Positions 45,234 through 54,576 of a stretch of DNA of 64,000 bases are shown in pieces. Origin of the DNA: Pseudorhodoferax soli. Its GTDB lineage: Bacteria > Pseudomonadota > Gammaproteobacteria > Burkholderiales > Burkholderiaceae_C. The notes beneath the pieces are model-generated. The model searched no databases and was not told where the DNA came from. It saw only the letters and a list, made by a program, of their open reading frames with translations. The stretch spans positions 1,385,741 through 1,449,740 of the forward strand of contig NZ_QPJK01000001.1 in assembly GCF_003337555.1 (NCBI RefSeq), given 5' to 3'. Numbering within the stretch: the first letter of the stretch is position 1; each line of letters opens with the position of its first letter. The translations under genes were made by a program, and so were the position numbers.

Positions 45234-46237
45234 ACACCGCCGTTGCAGAGAAGAAACCCAGGCTCACCACCTCGGCCATGATCGCCTCGATCGCCAGCGA
45301 GGGGCAGCGCGTGAAGGCCGCGCCCTTCGGCAAGGCGCTGGTGGAATACGCCGCCACGCGGCCCGAGGTCGTGGGCCTCACGGCGGACCTGGCCAAGTAC
45401 ACCGACCTGCACCTGTTCGCCCAGGCCTACCCCGAGCGCTTCCACCAGATGGGCATGGCCGAGCAACTCCTGATGGGTGCGGCCGGTGGCATGGCCAAGG
45501 AGGGCCTGGTGCCCTTCGCCACCACCTACGCCGTGTTCGGCACGCGCCGGGCCTACGACTTCATCCACCAGGTGATCGCCGAAGAGAACCTGAACGTGAA
45601 GATCTGCTGTGCGCTGCCAGGCCTCACGACCGGCTACGGCCCCAGCCACCAGGCGACCGAGGACGTCGCGATGATGCGCGGCATCCCCAACCTCACCATC
45701 GTCGACCCCTGCGACGCGCTGGACATCGAGCAGGCCGTGCCGCAGATCGCCGCGCACCCCGGCCCGGTCTACATGCGGCTGCTGCGCGGCAACGTGCCGC
45801 TGGTGCTGGACGACTACGGCTACCGCTTCGAGCTCGGCAAGGCCAAGATGCTGCGCGAAGGCAACGATGTGCTGGTCATCTCCAGCGGCCTCTTGACCAT
45901 GCGCGCGCTGGAAGTCGCGCAGGACCTGCAGGCGGACAACGTGGGCGTGGCCGTGCTGCACTGCCCCACGATCAAGCCGCTGGACGAGGCCACCATCGTG
46001 GCGGCCGTGCGTGCCAGGCCGCGCCTGGTGGTGGTGGCCGAGAACCATTCGGTCATCGGCGGCCTGGGCGAGGCGGTGGCCAGCGCGCTGCTGCGGCATG
46101 GGGCACACCCGGCCGGCTTCCAGCTGGCAGGCTTGCCAGACGCCTTCCTGGATGCCGGCGCCTTGCCGACGCTGCACGACCGCTACGGCATCAGCCGTGA
46201 AGTGCTGGGAGCGCGCGTGCGCTCCTGGCTCGGCTGA
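45230..46237 (+). CDS. Transketolase C-terminal subunit
   Basis: A 335-residue protein equal to the pyrimidine and C-terminal domains of transketolase. It has VVGLTADLAKYTDL, FHQMGMAEQLLMGAAGGMA (the Glu of AEQ activates the cofactor), FATTYAVFGTRRAYDFIH, GYGPSHQATEDVAMMRGIPN and VVVAENHSVIGGLGEAV. It starts in an ATGA overlap with the N-terminal subunit, so 1:1 synthesis is expected. It is the last gene of the operon and is followed by a hairpin. The acceptor and donor sugars are unknown; a kinase that would make a phosphosugar is not in the operon. Confidence 0.9.
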   Translation: MNTAVAEKKPRLTTSAMIASIASEGQRVKAAPFGKALVEYAATRPEVVGLTADLAKYTDLHLFAQAYPERFHQMGMAEQLLMGAAGGMAKEGLVPFATTYAVFGTRRAYDFIHQVIAEENLNVKICCALPGLTTGYGPSHQATEDVAMMRGIPNLTIVDPCDALDIEQAVPQIAAHPGPVYMRLLRGNVPLVLDDYGYRFELGKAKMLREGNDVLVISSGLLTMRALEVAQDLQADNVGVAVLHCPTIKPLDEATIVAAVRARPRLVVVAENHSVIGGLGEAVASALLRHGAHPAGFQLAGLPDAFLDAGALPTLHDRYGISREVLGARVRSWLG

Positions 46238-46249
46238 GGACGCGGACCC

Positions 46250-46280
46250 GGTGCGCGCGCCAGGCGCGCACCCCTTTCCG
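46250..46280 (+). terminator. Hairpin after the transketolase genes
   Basis: A perfect 9-bp stem GGTGCGCGC (46250-46258) and GCGCGCACC (46264-46272) with a 5-base loop lies 12 bases past the transketolase stop and is followed by CCTTTCCG. The short T run makes it a moderate intrinsic terminator candidate. Confidence 0.55.
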
Positions 46281-46403
46281 TCGTGCAGACACCTGGGCCG
46301 TGCCGCGCATGGTCCGGGATCGACGCGCCCTCGCGAAGGGCAAGCGTGTTGCTGGCGTGGCTCACCGGCGACGCCTTCAACACCGAGCCGATGGGAGACA
46401 ACG

Positions 46404-47645
46404 ATGAAACCTTCTCATGCCTTGTGCATGCTGGCCCTGGCGGCGCTGACTGCGTGTGGCGGTGGTGACGACGACGACGGTGGTCCGCGCCTGACCGACC
46501 TCGCAGTGACAACCAGCGCGCACAGCGGTGAACAGCTGGAACCGGCATTCGACCCGTCGGTGCGGAACTACACGCTGCGGGTGCAAAGCGACATCTTCGG
46601 CGTGCTGCTGCAGCCTGTGGCCAATGGAGCGGCGGTGCAGACTTCGGTGACCGCAGCCACCACCGCCGGCGCATACAGCACCACCAACGCCAACACCGAT
46701 GTCGCCGCACCCGAGGCCGTTCCCCTGGCGCAGACCCTGGGCAACACCGGCTACATGGTCAAGCTGTCGCAGAGCTACGCGGCCTTCGACGTGGAGTATG
46801 TGCAGACCGCGACGGTGACGGTGGCCGACCCGGCGTCGGGGGAAGCCGTCAACTACACGGTCAGGATCGTGCGCGACAACGACACGGCCGTCCGCGCCAG
46901 GTTCGGGGCCGAGAAGGTGTTCACCGGCGCAGACGGCACCGCCATCAAGTACCACATCTACTACCCGCCGAACTACGCCGCCAGCAGCAAGACCTACCCA
47001 GTGGTGCTTGCGATGCACGGTGTCGGCCAACGGGCCGCCGGCGGCCAGCCCGCCGACATGGTGCTCAAGCGCACCAAGCAGGCCACCATCTGGGCGCAGG
47101 ACTCCGAGGCCAACCCGGCCAAGGAGGCGATCGTCATCGCCCCGCAGGCGAATACCGCCTGGGCCTCGAGCGATCCCGCGGGGGGCTTGTCGGCCGATGG
47201 GCAGGCTGCCTACGAGCTGCTGCAGAGCGTCATCGCGACGGAAAAAGCCGATGCATCGCGCATCTACCTCACCGGACTGTCGATGGGCGGCAACGGGGCG
47301 CTCCTGATGGCCGAGAGCTACCCCGCCACCTTCGCCGCGGTGTTTCTCCATGCCGCGTGGGCAGGACAACCCAACAGCGCCACCGTGACCGGCGCAGACT
47401 ACGACTGGGCGGGCATCAAGCAGCACCTTGACGGACGCATTCGCATCGTCGCTGCCGAGGACGATCCCGATGTCAGGCATCCTGCCTATCTGAACCTGGT
47501 GAAGCAGCTCACGGACCACGGCATCGGCTTCCAGAACAAGCTGTACCCCACCGGCACCTTCTTCTCGCCGACCGCCCACTTCGTGTGGATCGCAGGCTAT
47601 GCCGATGCCGCCGCACGCGACTGGGTCTTCAGCCTCAAGAGGTGA
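46404..47645 (+). CDS. Lipoprotein with cadherin-like beta-sandwich and alpha/beta-hydrolase domain
   Basis: A 413-residue secreted lipoprotein (lipobox LTAC, Cys18) with an acidic Gly-Asp linker. The first domain (about 28-150) resembles the bacterial cadherin-like Ig fold: LTDLAVTTSA, FDPSVRNYTLRV, YTVRIVRD. The second (about 165-413) is an alpha/beta hydrolase with KTYPVVLAMHGVGQ, the nucleophile in YLTGLSMGGNG and a late His in SPTAHFVW. This composition is close to feruloyl-esterase and polyhydroxybutyrate-depolymerase-like phospholipase/carboxylesterases. It is anchored outside the cytoplasm and probably cleaves an ester in a polymer or environmental substrate. Confidence 0.8.
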   Translation: MKPSHALCMLALAALTACGGGDDDDGGPRLTDLAVTTSAHSGEQLEPAFDPSVRNYTLRVQSDIFGVLLQPVANGAAVQTSVTAATTAGAYSTTNANTDVAAPEAVPLAQTLGNTGYMVKLSQSYAAFDVEYVQTATVTVADPASGEAVNYTVRIVRDNDTAVRARFGAEKVFTGADGTAIKYHIYYPPNYAASSKTYPVVLAMHGVGQRAAGGQPADMVLKRTKQATIWAQDSEANPAKEAIVIAPQANTAWASSDPAGGLSADGQAAYELLQSVIATEKADASRIYLTGLSMGGNGALLMAESYPATFAAVFLHAAWAGQPNSATVTGADYDWAGIKQHLDGRIRIVAAEDDPDVRHPAYLNLVKQLTDHGIGFQNKLYPTGTFFSPTAHFVWIAGYADAAARDWVFSLKR

Positions 47646-47654
47646 AGCCGGCCC

Positions 47655-47682
47655 CCGTGGCGCTCGCAACTTCGCGCCACGG
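47655..47682. terminator. Convergent hairpin between esterase and alcohol dehydrogenase
   Basis: CCGTGGCG (47655-47662) and CGCCACGG (47675-47682) form a perfect 8-bp stem with a 12-base loop in the 81-bp gap between two convergent genes. There is no T tract. It could serve either strand. Confidence 0.4.
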
Positions 47683-47726
47683 CAGAAGCGGCAGCGGCCA
47701 TGCCGCTGCTCTCGGCGCGGCCGTGC

Positions 47727-48776
47727 CTAGGGATGCAGGATGGTCCGGCCGCGGATGCGGCCCGCGCGCAGGTCGTCCAGCGCCTGGGAGGCCTGCGCCA
47801 GCGGCTGGGCCGTGAGCGGCATGGCCGGCAGGCGCCCGGCGCGCGCGATGGCCAGCAGCTCCTGCATCTCGGCCAGGCTGCCGACGTAGGAGCCGACCAC
47901 GCTGACGGCCTTCATCGTGACCATGGCCGGCACGATGCTGGTGGCGCCGCCGAACAGGCCCACGCAGACCAGCTTGCCGCCCTTGCGCAGCGCGCCGAAG
48001 CCGAAATCGAACGAGGCCGGCGCGCCGACGAAGTCCACCGCGGCCGCGACACCGCCACCCGTGGCCTTGACGAGTGCCTTGAGCGCGCCATCGGCGCTCG
48101 GGTCGATCAGTTCGCCGGCCCCCGCCTCGCGCGCAACATCCCATTTGCTGCGGTCGAGCTCGACCACGATGGGCGGGCGCTGGAACATTTCGCGCGCGAG
48201 CCGGATGCCGGACAGGCCGACGCCGCCCGCGCCGATGATCATCACGGCGTCGCCGGCGCCCGGTGCGTCGATCTTCTTCAAAGCGCCGTAGGCCGTGAGG
48301 CCCGAGCAGGCCAGCGTGGCGGCCTGGTCCTCGGGCAGCGGGTCGTAGTCGAGCAGCACGCGCGGGTGCGGCACCATGACGTGGTCGGCGAAGCCGCCGT
48401 CGCGGTGCACGCCCAGCGCCTGCGGGGCATTGCACAGCTGCTCGTCGCCCGTGGTGCACAGCGTGCAGCGGCCGCAGCCGATCCAGGGGTAGACCACGCG
48501 CCGGTCGCCCACGGCCACGCCACGGGCTTCGGGGCCCACGGCCACCACGGTGCCGGCGATCTCGTGGCCCAGCGTGCGCGGCGGTTGCATGGCACGCGCC
48601 ATGTCCAGCCGATTGCCGCCGCCCATGTCGAAGTAGCCGTCCTGCAGGTGCACGTCGCTGTGGCACACGCCGCAGCTACCGACCCGCAGCAGCACCTCGC
48701 TGCCCTGGGGCTGCGGCGTCTCGCGGATGACCTGGGCCAGCGGCTTGCCGAAGGTGTCGATCTGGTAACTCAGCAT
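47727..48776 (-). CDS. Zinc-dependent alcohol dehydrogenase
   Basis: A 349-residue medium-chain dehydrogenase. The catalytic zinc ligands are in CGVCHSDVHL and GHEIAG. The structural zinc cysteines are in CGRCTLCTTGDEQLC, and the nucleotide loop is IIGAGGVGLSG. ELD after the second Rossmann strand suggests NAD+. The insertion YFDMGGGNRLDMARAM after the catalytic Cys is a feature of a subgroup of bacterial aryl/alkyl alcohol dehydrogenases. ATG 48776 follows the aldehyde dehydrogenase by 17 bases, so both form one operon that would oxidise an alcohol to its acid via the aldehyde. Confidence 0.92.
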   Translation of the reverse strand: MLSYQIDTFGKPLAQVIRETPQPQGSEVLLRVGSCGVCHSDVHLQDGYFDMGGGNRLDMARAMQPPRTLGHEIAGTVVAVGPEARGVAVGDRRVVYPWIGCGRCTLCTTGDEQLCNAPQALGVHRDGGFADHVMVPHPRVLLDYDPLPEDQAATLACSGLTAYGALKKIDAPGAGDAVMIIGAGGVGLSGIRLAREMFQRPPIVVELDRSKWDVAREAGAGELIDPSADGALKALVKATGGGVAAAVDFVGAPASFDFGFGALRKGGKLVCVGLFGGATSIVPAMVTMKAVSVVGSYVGSLAEMQELLAIARAGRLPAMPLTAQPLAQASQALDDLRAGRIRGRTILHP

Positions 48777-48793
48777 GGCTTCTCCATCCTTGT

Positions 48794-50230
48794 TCAAGCG
48801 GGCGCCTTGGGCGCGAACCCCAGCATGGCCTTGACCTCCAGGAACTCGCCGAGGGCGTGGTCGCCCCACTCGCGCCCGTTGCCGGACTGCTTGAAGCCGC
48901 CGAACGGCGCCGTCAGGTCGATCGCGGCGCTGTTGATGTTGACCTGGCCGGCGCGCAGGCGCGATGCGACATCGCGCGTGGCCTCGGGATCGGTTCCCGA
49001 CACGTAGGCCGCCAGGCCATAGGGCGTGTCGTTGCCGATCTCCACGGCCTCGTCCACCGTGTCGTAGCCCAGGATGGTCAGCACCGGGCCGAAGATCTCC
49101 TCGCGCGCCACCGTCATCTGGTTGTTGACGCCAGCCAGTACCGTGGGCTTGACGTAGTACCCCACCTCCAGTCCCGCCGGCTTGCCCGGGCCGCCGGCGA
49201 CCACGGTCGCGCCTTCGGCGATGCCCTGGTGGATCAGCGTCTGGATCTTGTCCCATTGCGTGGCCGAGATCACCGGGCCGAGGTGTGCGCCGCTGTCGGG
49301 CGCGCCCACCGTGGTGGCCTCGGCGACCTGCCTGGCGATGGCCAGCGCCTCGGCCATGCGCGCGTTCGGCACCAGCATGCGGGTGGGCGCGTTGCAGGAC
49401 TGGCCGGAGTTGTTCATCACGCTGCGCACGCCAGACGTGATGGCGCGCTTGAAGTCTGCATCCGGCAGGATCACGTTGGGCGACTTGCCGCCAAGCTCCT
49501 GGTGCACGCGCTTGACGGTGGGCGCCGCATTGCGGGCCACCTCGACACCGGCGCGCGTGGAGCCCGTGAACGAGACCATGTCCACCTCCGGGTGCGAGGA
49601 CAGCGCCGCGCCCACCGTGGGCCCGTCGCCGTTGACGAGGTTGAACACCCCGGCCGGTACGCCGGCAGCGTCCATGACCTCGGTCCAGATCTGCCCCGAG
49701 AACGGTGCGATCTCCGAGGGCTTGAGCACCATGGTGCAGCCCACGGCCAGCGCGGGCGCGACCTTGCAGGCGATCTGGTTGACGGGCCAGTTCCAGGGCG
49801 TGATGAAGCCGCACACGCCGATGGGCTCCTTGACCAGCAGCGTGCTGCCACGCTGCTCCTTGAACGCGTAGCCCTTGAGCACCTGCAGTGCGGTCTTCAG
49901 GTGCGCGAGGCCCATGGCGGCCTGGGCATCGCGCGCCAGTGCCACGGGGGCGCCCATCTCCTCGGTGATGGCTGCGGCGACGTCGTCATAGCGCTTCTTG
50001 TACTCGCCGACCACACGCTCGAGCAGCGCGACGCGCTCGTCGACGCTGCTGCGGGAATAGCTGGCGAAGGCCGTGCGCGCGGCCTGGACGGCGCGGTCCA
50101 CGTCGGCCGCGCTGCCCATGGAGATGCGGCCCGCCGGGCGCTCCGTGGCCGGGTCGATCACGTCGATGCTCTTGGGCGTCGCGGGGTCGACCCACTGACC
50201 GCCGATGTAGAACTTCAGATAGTCGCGCAT
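48794..50230 (-). CDS. Aldehyde dehydrogenase
   Basis: A 478-residue NAD(P)+-dependent aldehyde dehydrogenase of normal length. It has the oxyanion motif ITPWNWP, cofactor segment VLKPSEIAP, FTGSTRAG, catalytic Glu in HQELGGKSPN, nucleophile Cys in MNNSGQSCNAPTRM, and EEIFGPVLTI. ATG 50230 sits after GGAGCTGGAGAC. It is the first gene of the two-gene unit with the alcohol dehydrogenase. The substrate is not predictable; the close relatives I recognise act on short aliphatic or aromatic aldehydes. Confidence 0.93.
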   Translation of the reverse strand: MRDYLKFYIGGQWVDPATPKSIDVIDPATERPAGRISMGSAADVDRAVQAARTAFASYSRSSVDERVALLERVVGEYKKRYDDVAAAITEEMGAPVALARDAQAAMGLAHLKTALQVLKGYAFKEQRGSTLLVKEPIGVCGFITPWNWPVNQIACKVAPALAVGCTMVLKPSEIAPFSGQIWTEVMDAAGVPAGVFNLVNGDGPTVGAALSSHPEVDMVSFTGSTRAGVEVARNAAPTVKRVHQELGGKSPNVILPDADFKRAITSGVRSVMNNSGQSCNAPTRMLVPNARMAEALAIARQVAEATTVGAPDSGAHLGPVISATQWDKIQTLIHQGIAEGATVVAGGPGKPAGLEVGYYVKPTVLAGVNNQMTVAREEIFGPVLTILGYDTVDEAVEIGNDTPYGLAAYVSGTDPEATRDVASRLRAGQVNINSAAIDLTAPFGGFKQSGNGREWGDHALGEFLEVKAMLGFAPKAPA

Positions 50231-50346
50231 GTCTCCAGCTCCTGGTGTGGACGTCGGTGTTGAGAATCCCTTGCGTTCAAGAGCGTACAACGGCCGTCCA
50301 CGGTCCAGGCAGGTGCGCAGTCCCGGTGGCGACTGCCACCCAGGGC

Positions 50347-51438
50347 TCAGCTGCTGAACAGGAAGTTCATCACGTCGCCATCCTTCACGACGTACTCCTT
50401 GCCTTCGGCGCGCATCTTGCCCGCGTCCTTCGCGCCCTGCTCGCCCTTGAAGGCGATGTAGTCGTCGAAGGCGATGGTCTGGGCGCGGATGTAGCCCTTC
50501 TCGAAATCGCCGTGGATCACGCCGGCAGCCTGCGGGCCGGTGTCGCCGATGTGGATGGTCCAGGCGCGCACTTCCTTCACGCCGGCCGTGAAGTAGGTCT
50601 GCAGGCCCAGGAGCTTGTAGGCGGCGCGGATGAGGCGGTTCAGGCCGGGCTCGTCCTGGCCGATCTCGGCCAGGAACATCTTCTTGTCCTCGTCGTCCAT
50701 CTCGGACAACTCGGCCTCGATCTTGGCGCAGATGGCGACGACCGGCGCGCCCTGCTTGTTGGCGTACTCGGTCAGGCGGTCGAGGAAGGGGTTGTTCTCG
50801 AAACCGTCCTCGGCCACGTTGGCCACGAACATGGCGGGCTTGGCCGTGATCAGGCTGAAGGTCTTGACCAGCGGGCGCTCTTCCTTGCTGAAGTCGAGTG
50901 CGCGCACGGGCGTGTTCTCGTTCAGCGCGGCCTGGCAGCGTTCCAGCAGGGCCACCAGCTTCTGCGCGTCCTTGTCGCCCGAGCGGGCCACCTTGGTGTG
51001 GCGGTGCAGTGCCTTCTCGACCGTGGCGAGGTCGGCCAGGCACAGCTCGGTCTGGATGACCTCGATGTCGGAGATCGGGTCGACCTTGCCGGCCACGTGG
51101 ATCACGTTCGGGTCTTCGAAGCAGCGCACCACGTTGACGGTGGCGTCCGTCTCGCGGATGTGGGCCAGGAACTTGTTGCCCAGGCCTTCGCCCGTGCTGG
51201 CACCGGCCACCAGGCCGGCGATGTCGACGAACTCGACGATGGCCGGCACGATGCGCTCGGGCTGGACGATCTCGGCCAGCTGCGCCAGGCGCGGATCGGG
51301 CACCTCGACCACGCCGGTGTTGGGCTCGATGGTGCAGAACGGGTAGTTCTCAGCCGCGATGCCGGCCTTGGTCAGCGCGTTGAAGAGGGTGGACTTGCCC
51401 ACGTTGGGCAGGCCCACGATGCCGCATTGGAGGCTCAT
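50347..51438 (-). CDS. ychF: YchF/Ola1-type ATPase (redox-regulated)
   Basis: A 363-residue P-loop protein of the TRAFAC class. It has [18 protein letters not shown] (G1), [30 protein letters not shown] (G3) and, in place of the G4 motif NKxD, the variant FVANVAEDG, which explains why this family prefers ATP. A helical insert and the C-terminal TGS domain ([18 protein letters not shown]) follow, ending NFLFSS. It is cytoplasmic and conserved in nearly all bacteria, where it interacts with the ribosome. Family length is normal (363). Confidence 0.97.
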   Translation of the reverse strand: MSLQCGIVGLPNVGKSTLFNALTKAGIAAENYPFCTIEPNTGVVEVPDPRLAQLAEIVQPERIVPAIVEFVDIAGLVAGASTGEGLGNKFLAHIRETDATVNVVRCFEDPNVIHVAGKVDPISDIEVIQTELCLADLATVEKALHRHTKVARSGDKDAQKLVALLERCQAALNENTPVRALDFSKEERPLVKTFSLITAKPAMFVANVAEDGFENNPFLDRLTEYANKQGAPVVAICAKIEAELSEMDDEDKKMFLAEIGQDEPGLNRLIRAAYKLLGLQTYFTAGVKEVRAWTIHIGDTGPQAAGVIHGDFEKGYIRAQTIAFDDYIAFKGEQGAKDAGKMRAEGKEYVVKDGDVMNFLFSS

Positions 51439-51484
51439 GGCAGGGCTTTCAGCTGGATTCGGGAGAACCCGCGATTTTAGGCGG

Positions 51485-51706
51485 TCAGCAGCAACGGCCC
51501 TTACCCGCGCCGTAGCGCGCCTCCAGGCGCTCCCGGAAGAAGGCCTCGTAGTCCATGGGCGCCCGGTCCGGGTGGGTCGCTGCCATGTGCGTGAGATAGG
51601 TGTCGTAGTCGGGCAGGCCGACCATGAGCCGCAGCGATTGCCCCACCGCGCGGGCCGAGCGCGCGAGGTAGCGCCCGGCCTGCGGCAGCGTCTCTTGCAG
51701 GTTCAT
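51485..51706 (-). CDS. YbdD/YjiX family protein (DUF466)
   Basis: A 73-residue protein with [40 protein letters not shown] in its second half, the signature of the DUF466 YbdD/YjiX family. It ends KGRCC; the C-terminal Cys pair is usual. These small proteins are almost always encoded directly after CstA/BtsT-type transporters and are thought to be needed for pyruvate uptake by them. Here it follows cstA on the same strand, separated by a 70-bp structured repeat that overlaps the cstA stop codon. Confidence 0.92.
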   Translation of the reverse strand: MNLQETLPQAGRYLARSARAVGQSLRLMVGLPDYDTYLTHMAATHPDRAPMDYEAFFRERLEARYGAGKGRCC

Positions 51707-51713
51707 TGGTTCC

Positions 51714-51783
51714 CCCTTCGGCCTGCGGCCCGTCCCCCCGTGGGGGAGCGAGCTTGCTTGGGGCGGCCCGGCGCGGCGCTCAT
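51714..51783. repeat. 70-bp structured repeat, copy 1 (overlaps cstA stop)
   Basis: This copy matches the segment 54577-54646 over the full 70 bp, without gaps and with only a few mismatches. It runs from CCCTTCGGCCTGCGGCC to GGCGCTCAT. It contains a hairpin TCCCCC-CGT-GGGGGA and its right end covers the cstA stop codon (complement of 51780-51782). The stem of the other copy has paired substitutions that keep base pairing. Confidence 0.88.
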
Positions 51784-53837
51784 CGCGCCGCCAGCGCTTC
51801 GTACGGCGTCTCGTGTGTCGTCGGCCGGTTGTTCGCGCGCGCCGCCAGGCAGGCCTTCACGCTGTAGACCAGCACGCTCAGCACCACGAAGATGAACAGC
51901 GCGCAGAGCGCGGCGTCCAGCCGGTCGTTGAAGACGATGCGGGCCATGGCCTCGGGCGTCTTGGCGGGTGCCACCAGCACGCCGTTGGCCAGGCCTTCGG
52001 AGTACTTGGCCGCGTGCGCCAGGAAGCCGATCTTGGGGTCGGCCGAGAAGATCTTCTGCCAGCCGGCGGTCAGCGTGCAGGCCAGCAGCCAGGCGGCCGG
52101 CGCGATGGCGACCCAGGCGTAGCGCTCGCGCTTCATGCGGAACAGCACGACCACGCCCAGCATCAGCGCCACCGCCGCGAGCATCTGGTTGGAGATGCCG
52201 AACAGCGGCCACAGCGTGTTGATGCCGCCCAGCGGATCGACCACGCCCTGGTAGAGGAAGTAGCCCCAGGCCGCCACGCACAGCGCCGTGGCCAAGAGGT
52301 TGGCCGGCAATGAATCGGTGCGCTTGAGAGCAGGCACGAAGCTGCCCAGGAGGTCTTGCAGCATGAAGCGGCCGGCGCGGGTGCCGGCGTCCACGGCCGT
52401 CAGGATGAACAGCGCCTCGAACAGGATGGCGAAGTGGTACCAGAAGGCCATCATGGCCTGGCCGCCGATGACCTGGTGCAGGATGTGCGCCATGCCCACG
52501 GCCAGCGTGGGCGCGCCGCCGGCACGGCCGAGGATGGTGGTCTCGCCCACGTCCTTGGCGGTCTGCACCAGCATCTCGGGCGTGACGGCGAAGCCCCAGC
52601 TGGAGATCACCTGGGCCACGGCCTCGGGCGTGCTGCCGACCAGCGCGGCCGGGCTGTTCATCGCGAAGTAGATGCCGGGCTCGATGCACGAGGCCGCCAC
52701 CAGCGCCATGATGGCGACGAAGGATTCGGCCAGCATGCCGCCATAGCCGATGTAGCGCGCATGGCGTTCGTTGTCCAGCATCTTGGGCGTGGTGCCCGAG
52801 GAGATCAGCGCGTGGAAGCCCGACACCGCGCCGCAGGCGATGGTGATGAACAGGAACGGGAACATGTTGCCCGACCAGACCGGGCCGTTGCCCTGCGCGA
52901 ACTGCGTGAGCGCGGGCATCTGCAGCTGCGGGCTGACCCACACGATGCCGATGGCCAGCGCGATGATGGTGCCGATCTTGAGGAAGGTGGAGAGGTAGTC
53001 GCGCGGCGCCAGCAGCAGCCACACGGGCAGGCTGGCGGCGACGAAGCCGTAGCCGATCAGCATCCAGGTGAGCGCCTTGCCGTCGAAGGTGAACAGCGGG
53101 CCCCAGACCGGGTCGGCGCTGACGGCCTGGCCGCCGAAGATGGCGGCCATCAGCAGCACGAAGCCGATGACGGAGACCTCGCCGATGCGGCCGGGCCGGA
53201 TGTAGCGCAGGTACACGCCCATGAACAGCGCCACCGGAATCGTGGCCGCCACCGTGAAGGTGCCCCACGGCGATTCGGCCAGTGCCTTGACCACGATCAG
53301 CGCCAGCACCGCGAGGATGATGACCATGATCATGAAGGTGCCGAACAGCGCGATCATGCCGGGCACCGTGCCCATCTCCTGCTTGACCAGATCGCCCAGC
53401 GAGCGGCCGTCGCGGCGCGTGGAGATGAACAGGATGATGAAGTCCTGCACGGCGCCGGCGAAGACCACGCCGGCCAGGATCCACAGCATCCCAGGCAGGT
53501 AGCCCATCTGCGCGGCCAGCACGGGGCCGACCAGCGGGCCGGCGCCGGCGATGGCGGCGAAGTGGTGGCCGAATAGCACGTTCTTGTCGGTCGGCACGTA
53601 GTCCAGGCCGTCGTTGTGGCGGTGCGCGGGGGTCTTGCGGTTGCCGTCCAGGCCCAGCACCTTGTCGGCGATGAACAGGCTGTAGTAGCGGTAGGCGATC
53701 AGGTAGGTGCAGATCGCCGCAGTGACGATCCACAGTGCGTTGATGCTCTCGCCGCGCGAAAGGGCCACGGTGCCAAGCGCGAATGCGCCGACCACGGCCA
53801 CGGCCAGCCACACCAGGTGGCGACGGATGGTGTCCAT
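51780..53837 (-). CDS. cstA: Carbon starvation protein A (pyruvate/peptide transporter)
   Basis: A 685-residue polytopic membrane protein with about sixteen hydrophobic helices and the CstA signatures IADKVLGLDGNRKTPAHRHNDG, FGHHFAAIAGAGPLVGPVLA, FIILFISTRRDGRSLGDL, SGTTPKMLDNERHARYIGYG and FGISNQMLAAVAL. The family imports pyruvate, and in some cases peptides, under carbon starvation. ATG 53837 follows GGAGACATCCGC. The frame extends upstream without start signals. It lies downstream of a two-component system of the same orientation (108 bp gap), which probably controls it. Confidence 0.96.
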   Translation of the reverse strand: MDTIRRHLVWLAVAVVGAFALGTVALSRGESINALWIVTAAICTYLIAYRYYSLFIADKVLGLDGNRKTPAHRHNDGLDYVPTDKNVLFGHHFAAIAGAGPLVGPVLAAQMGYLPGMLWILAGVVFAGAVQDFIILFISTRRDGRSLGDLVKQEMGTVPGMIALFGTFMIMVIILAVLALIVVKALAESPWGTFTVAATIPVALFMGVYLRYIRPGRIGEVSVIGFVLLMAAIFGGQAVSADPVWGPLFTFDGKALTWMLIGYGFVAASLPVWLLLAPRDYLSTFLKIGTIIALAIGIVWVSPQLQMPALTQFAQGNGPVWSGNMFPFLFITIACGAVSGFHALISSGTTPKMLDNERHARYIGYGGMLAESFVAIMALVAASCIEPGIYFAMNSPAALVGSTPEAVAQVISSWGFAVTPEMLVQTAKDVGETTILGRAGGAPTLAVGMAHILHQVIGGQAMMAFWYHFAILFEALFILTAVDAGTRAGRFMLQDLLGSFVPALKRTDSLPANLLATALCVAAWGYFLYQGVVDPLGGINTLWPLFGISNQMLAAVALMLGVVVLFRMKRERYAWVAIAPAAWLLACTLTAGWQKIFSADPKIGFLAHAAKYSEGLANGVLVAPAKTPEAMARIVFNDRLDAALCALFIFVVLSVLVYSVKACLAARANNRPTTHETPYEALAAR

Positions 53838-53945
53838 GCGGATGTCTCCTCGAAGATGAAGGCCCGCAGTGTTCCGCAGGGACACGTACGCCGCATCCGT
53901 CGCAGCGCGGAGGTGGCCTACGCGCGGCCACCTAAGCACAAACCC

Positions 53946-54569
53946 TTATTTCGGGCCAGTGTGCTCCACGGCGTAGCGGATCAGCTCGGCCAGGCTGTCG
54001 ATGCCCAGGCGCCGCTTGATGCTCTGGCGGTGCGCCTCGACCGTGCGCACGCTGAGGCCCAGCGTGCGGGCGATCTGCTTGCTCGGCTCGCCACGGCCCA
54101 GCGCGGCCAGGATCTCGGACTCGCGCGGCGTCAGCAGCGGGCGCGGCTCGGCACGCCGGAACAGCTTGCGCGAGACGGCCGGCGAGAGGAAGGTGCCGCC
54201 GGCGGCCGCGGCCTCGATGGCGGCCACGATCTCGGCCGCCGGCGCGTCCTTGAGCACATAGCCGCGTGCGCCCAGTTGCAGCGCCTGCTGCACGTACTCG
54301 GGGTTGTCGTACATGCTCAGCATGACGATGTGGGGCGGCTGTGCGCGCTGCAGCACGCGCGCGGCCAGCTCCAGGCCGTTCATGTCCTTCATGCCCACGT
54401 CCATGAGCAAGAGGTCGGGCGCGGCGGCGTCGAGCTGCGCCAGCGCCTCGGCCGCGCTGCCGGCCTCTCCGACCACCGTGATCCAGGGCACGGACGCGAG
54501 CCGCGCACGCAGGCCGTCGCGCACCAAAGGGTGGTCGTCGACGAGGAACAGGCGCACAGGCTGGTGCAC
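53946..54569 (-). CDS. NarL/FixJ-family response regulator
   Basis: A 207-residue regulator. The receiver domain has acidic residues VDDH (11-12), phospho-acceptor Asp57 in DLLLMDVGM and Lys in GYVLKDAPAAE. The LuxR-type helix-turn-helix (about 145-200) has LTPRESEILAALGRGEPSKQIARTLGLSVRTVEAHRQSI. Translation most likely starts at GTG 54569, placing VRLFLVDDH directly after the start. The upstream 70-bp repeat ends eight bases before this GTG, so the ribosome-binding region lies inside or against the repeat. It should be phosphorylated by the sensor kinase at 54643 and act on cstA. Confidence 0.9.
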   Translation of the reverse strand: MHQPVRLFLVDDHPLVRDGLRARLASVPWITVVGEAGSAAEALAQLDAAAPDLLLMDVGMKDMNGLELAARVLQRAQPPHIVMLSMYDNPEYVQQALQLGARGYVLKDAPAAEIVAAIEAAAAGGTFLSPAVSRKLFRRAEPRPLLTPRESEILAALGRGEPSKQIARTLGLSVRTVEAHRQSIKRRLGIDSLAELIRYAVEHTGPK

Positions 54570-54576
54570 TACGACA

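Noticed and set aside
46250..46403. Additional small gene between transketolase and esterase
   Set aside because: Short open frames there lack a ribosome-binding site and overlap the terminator hairpin.
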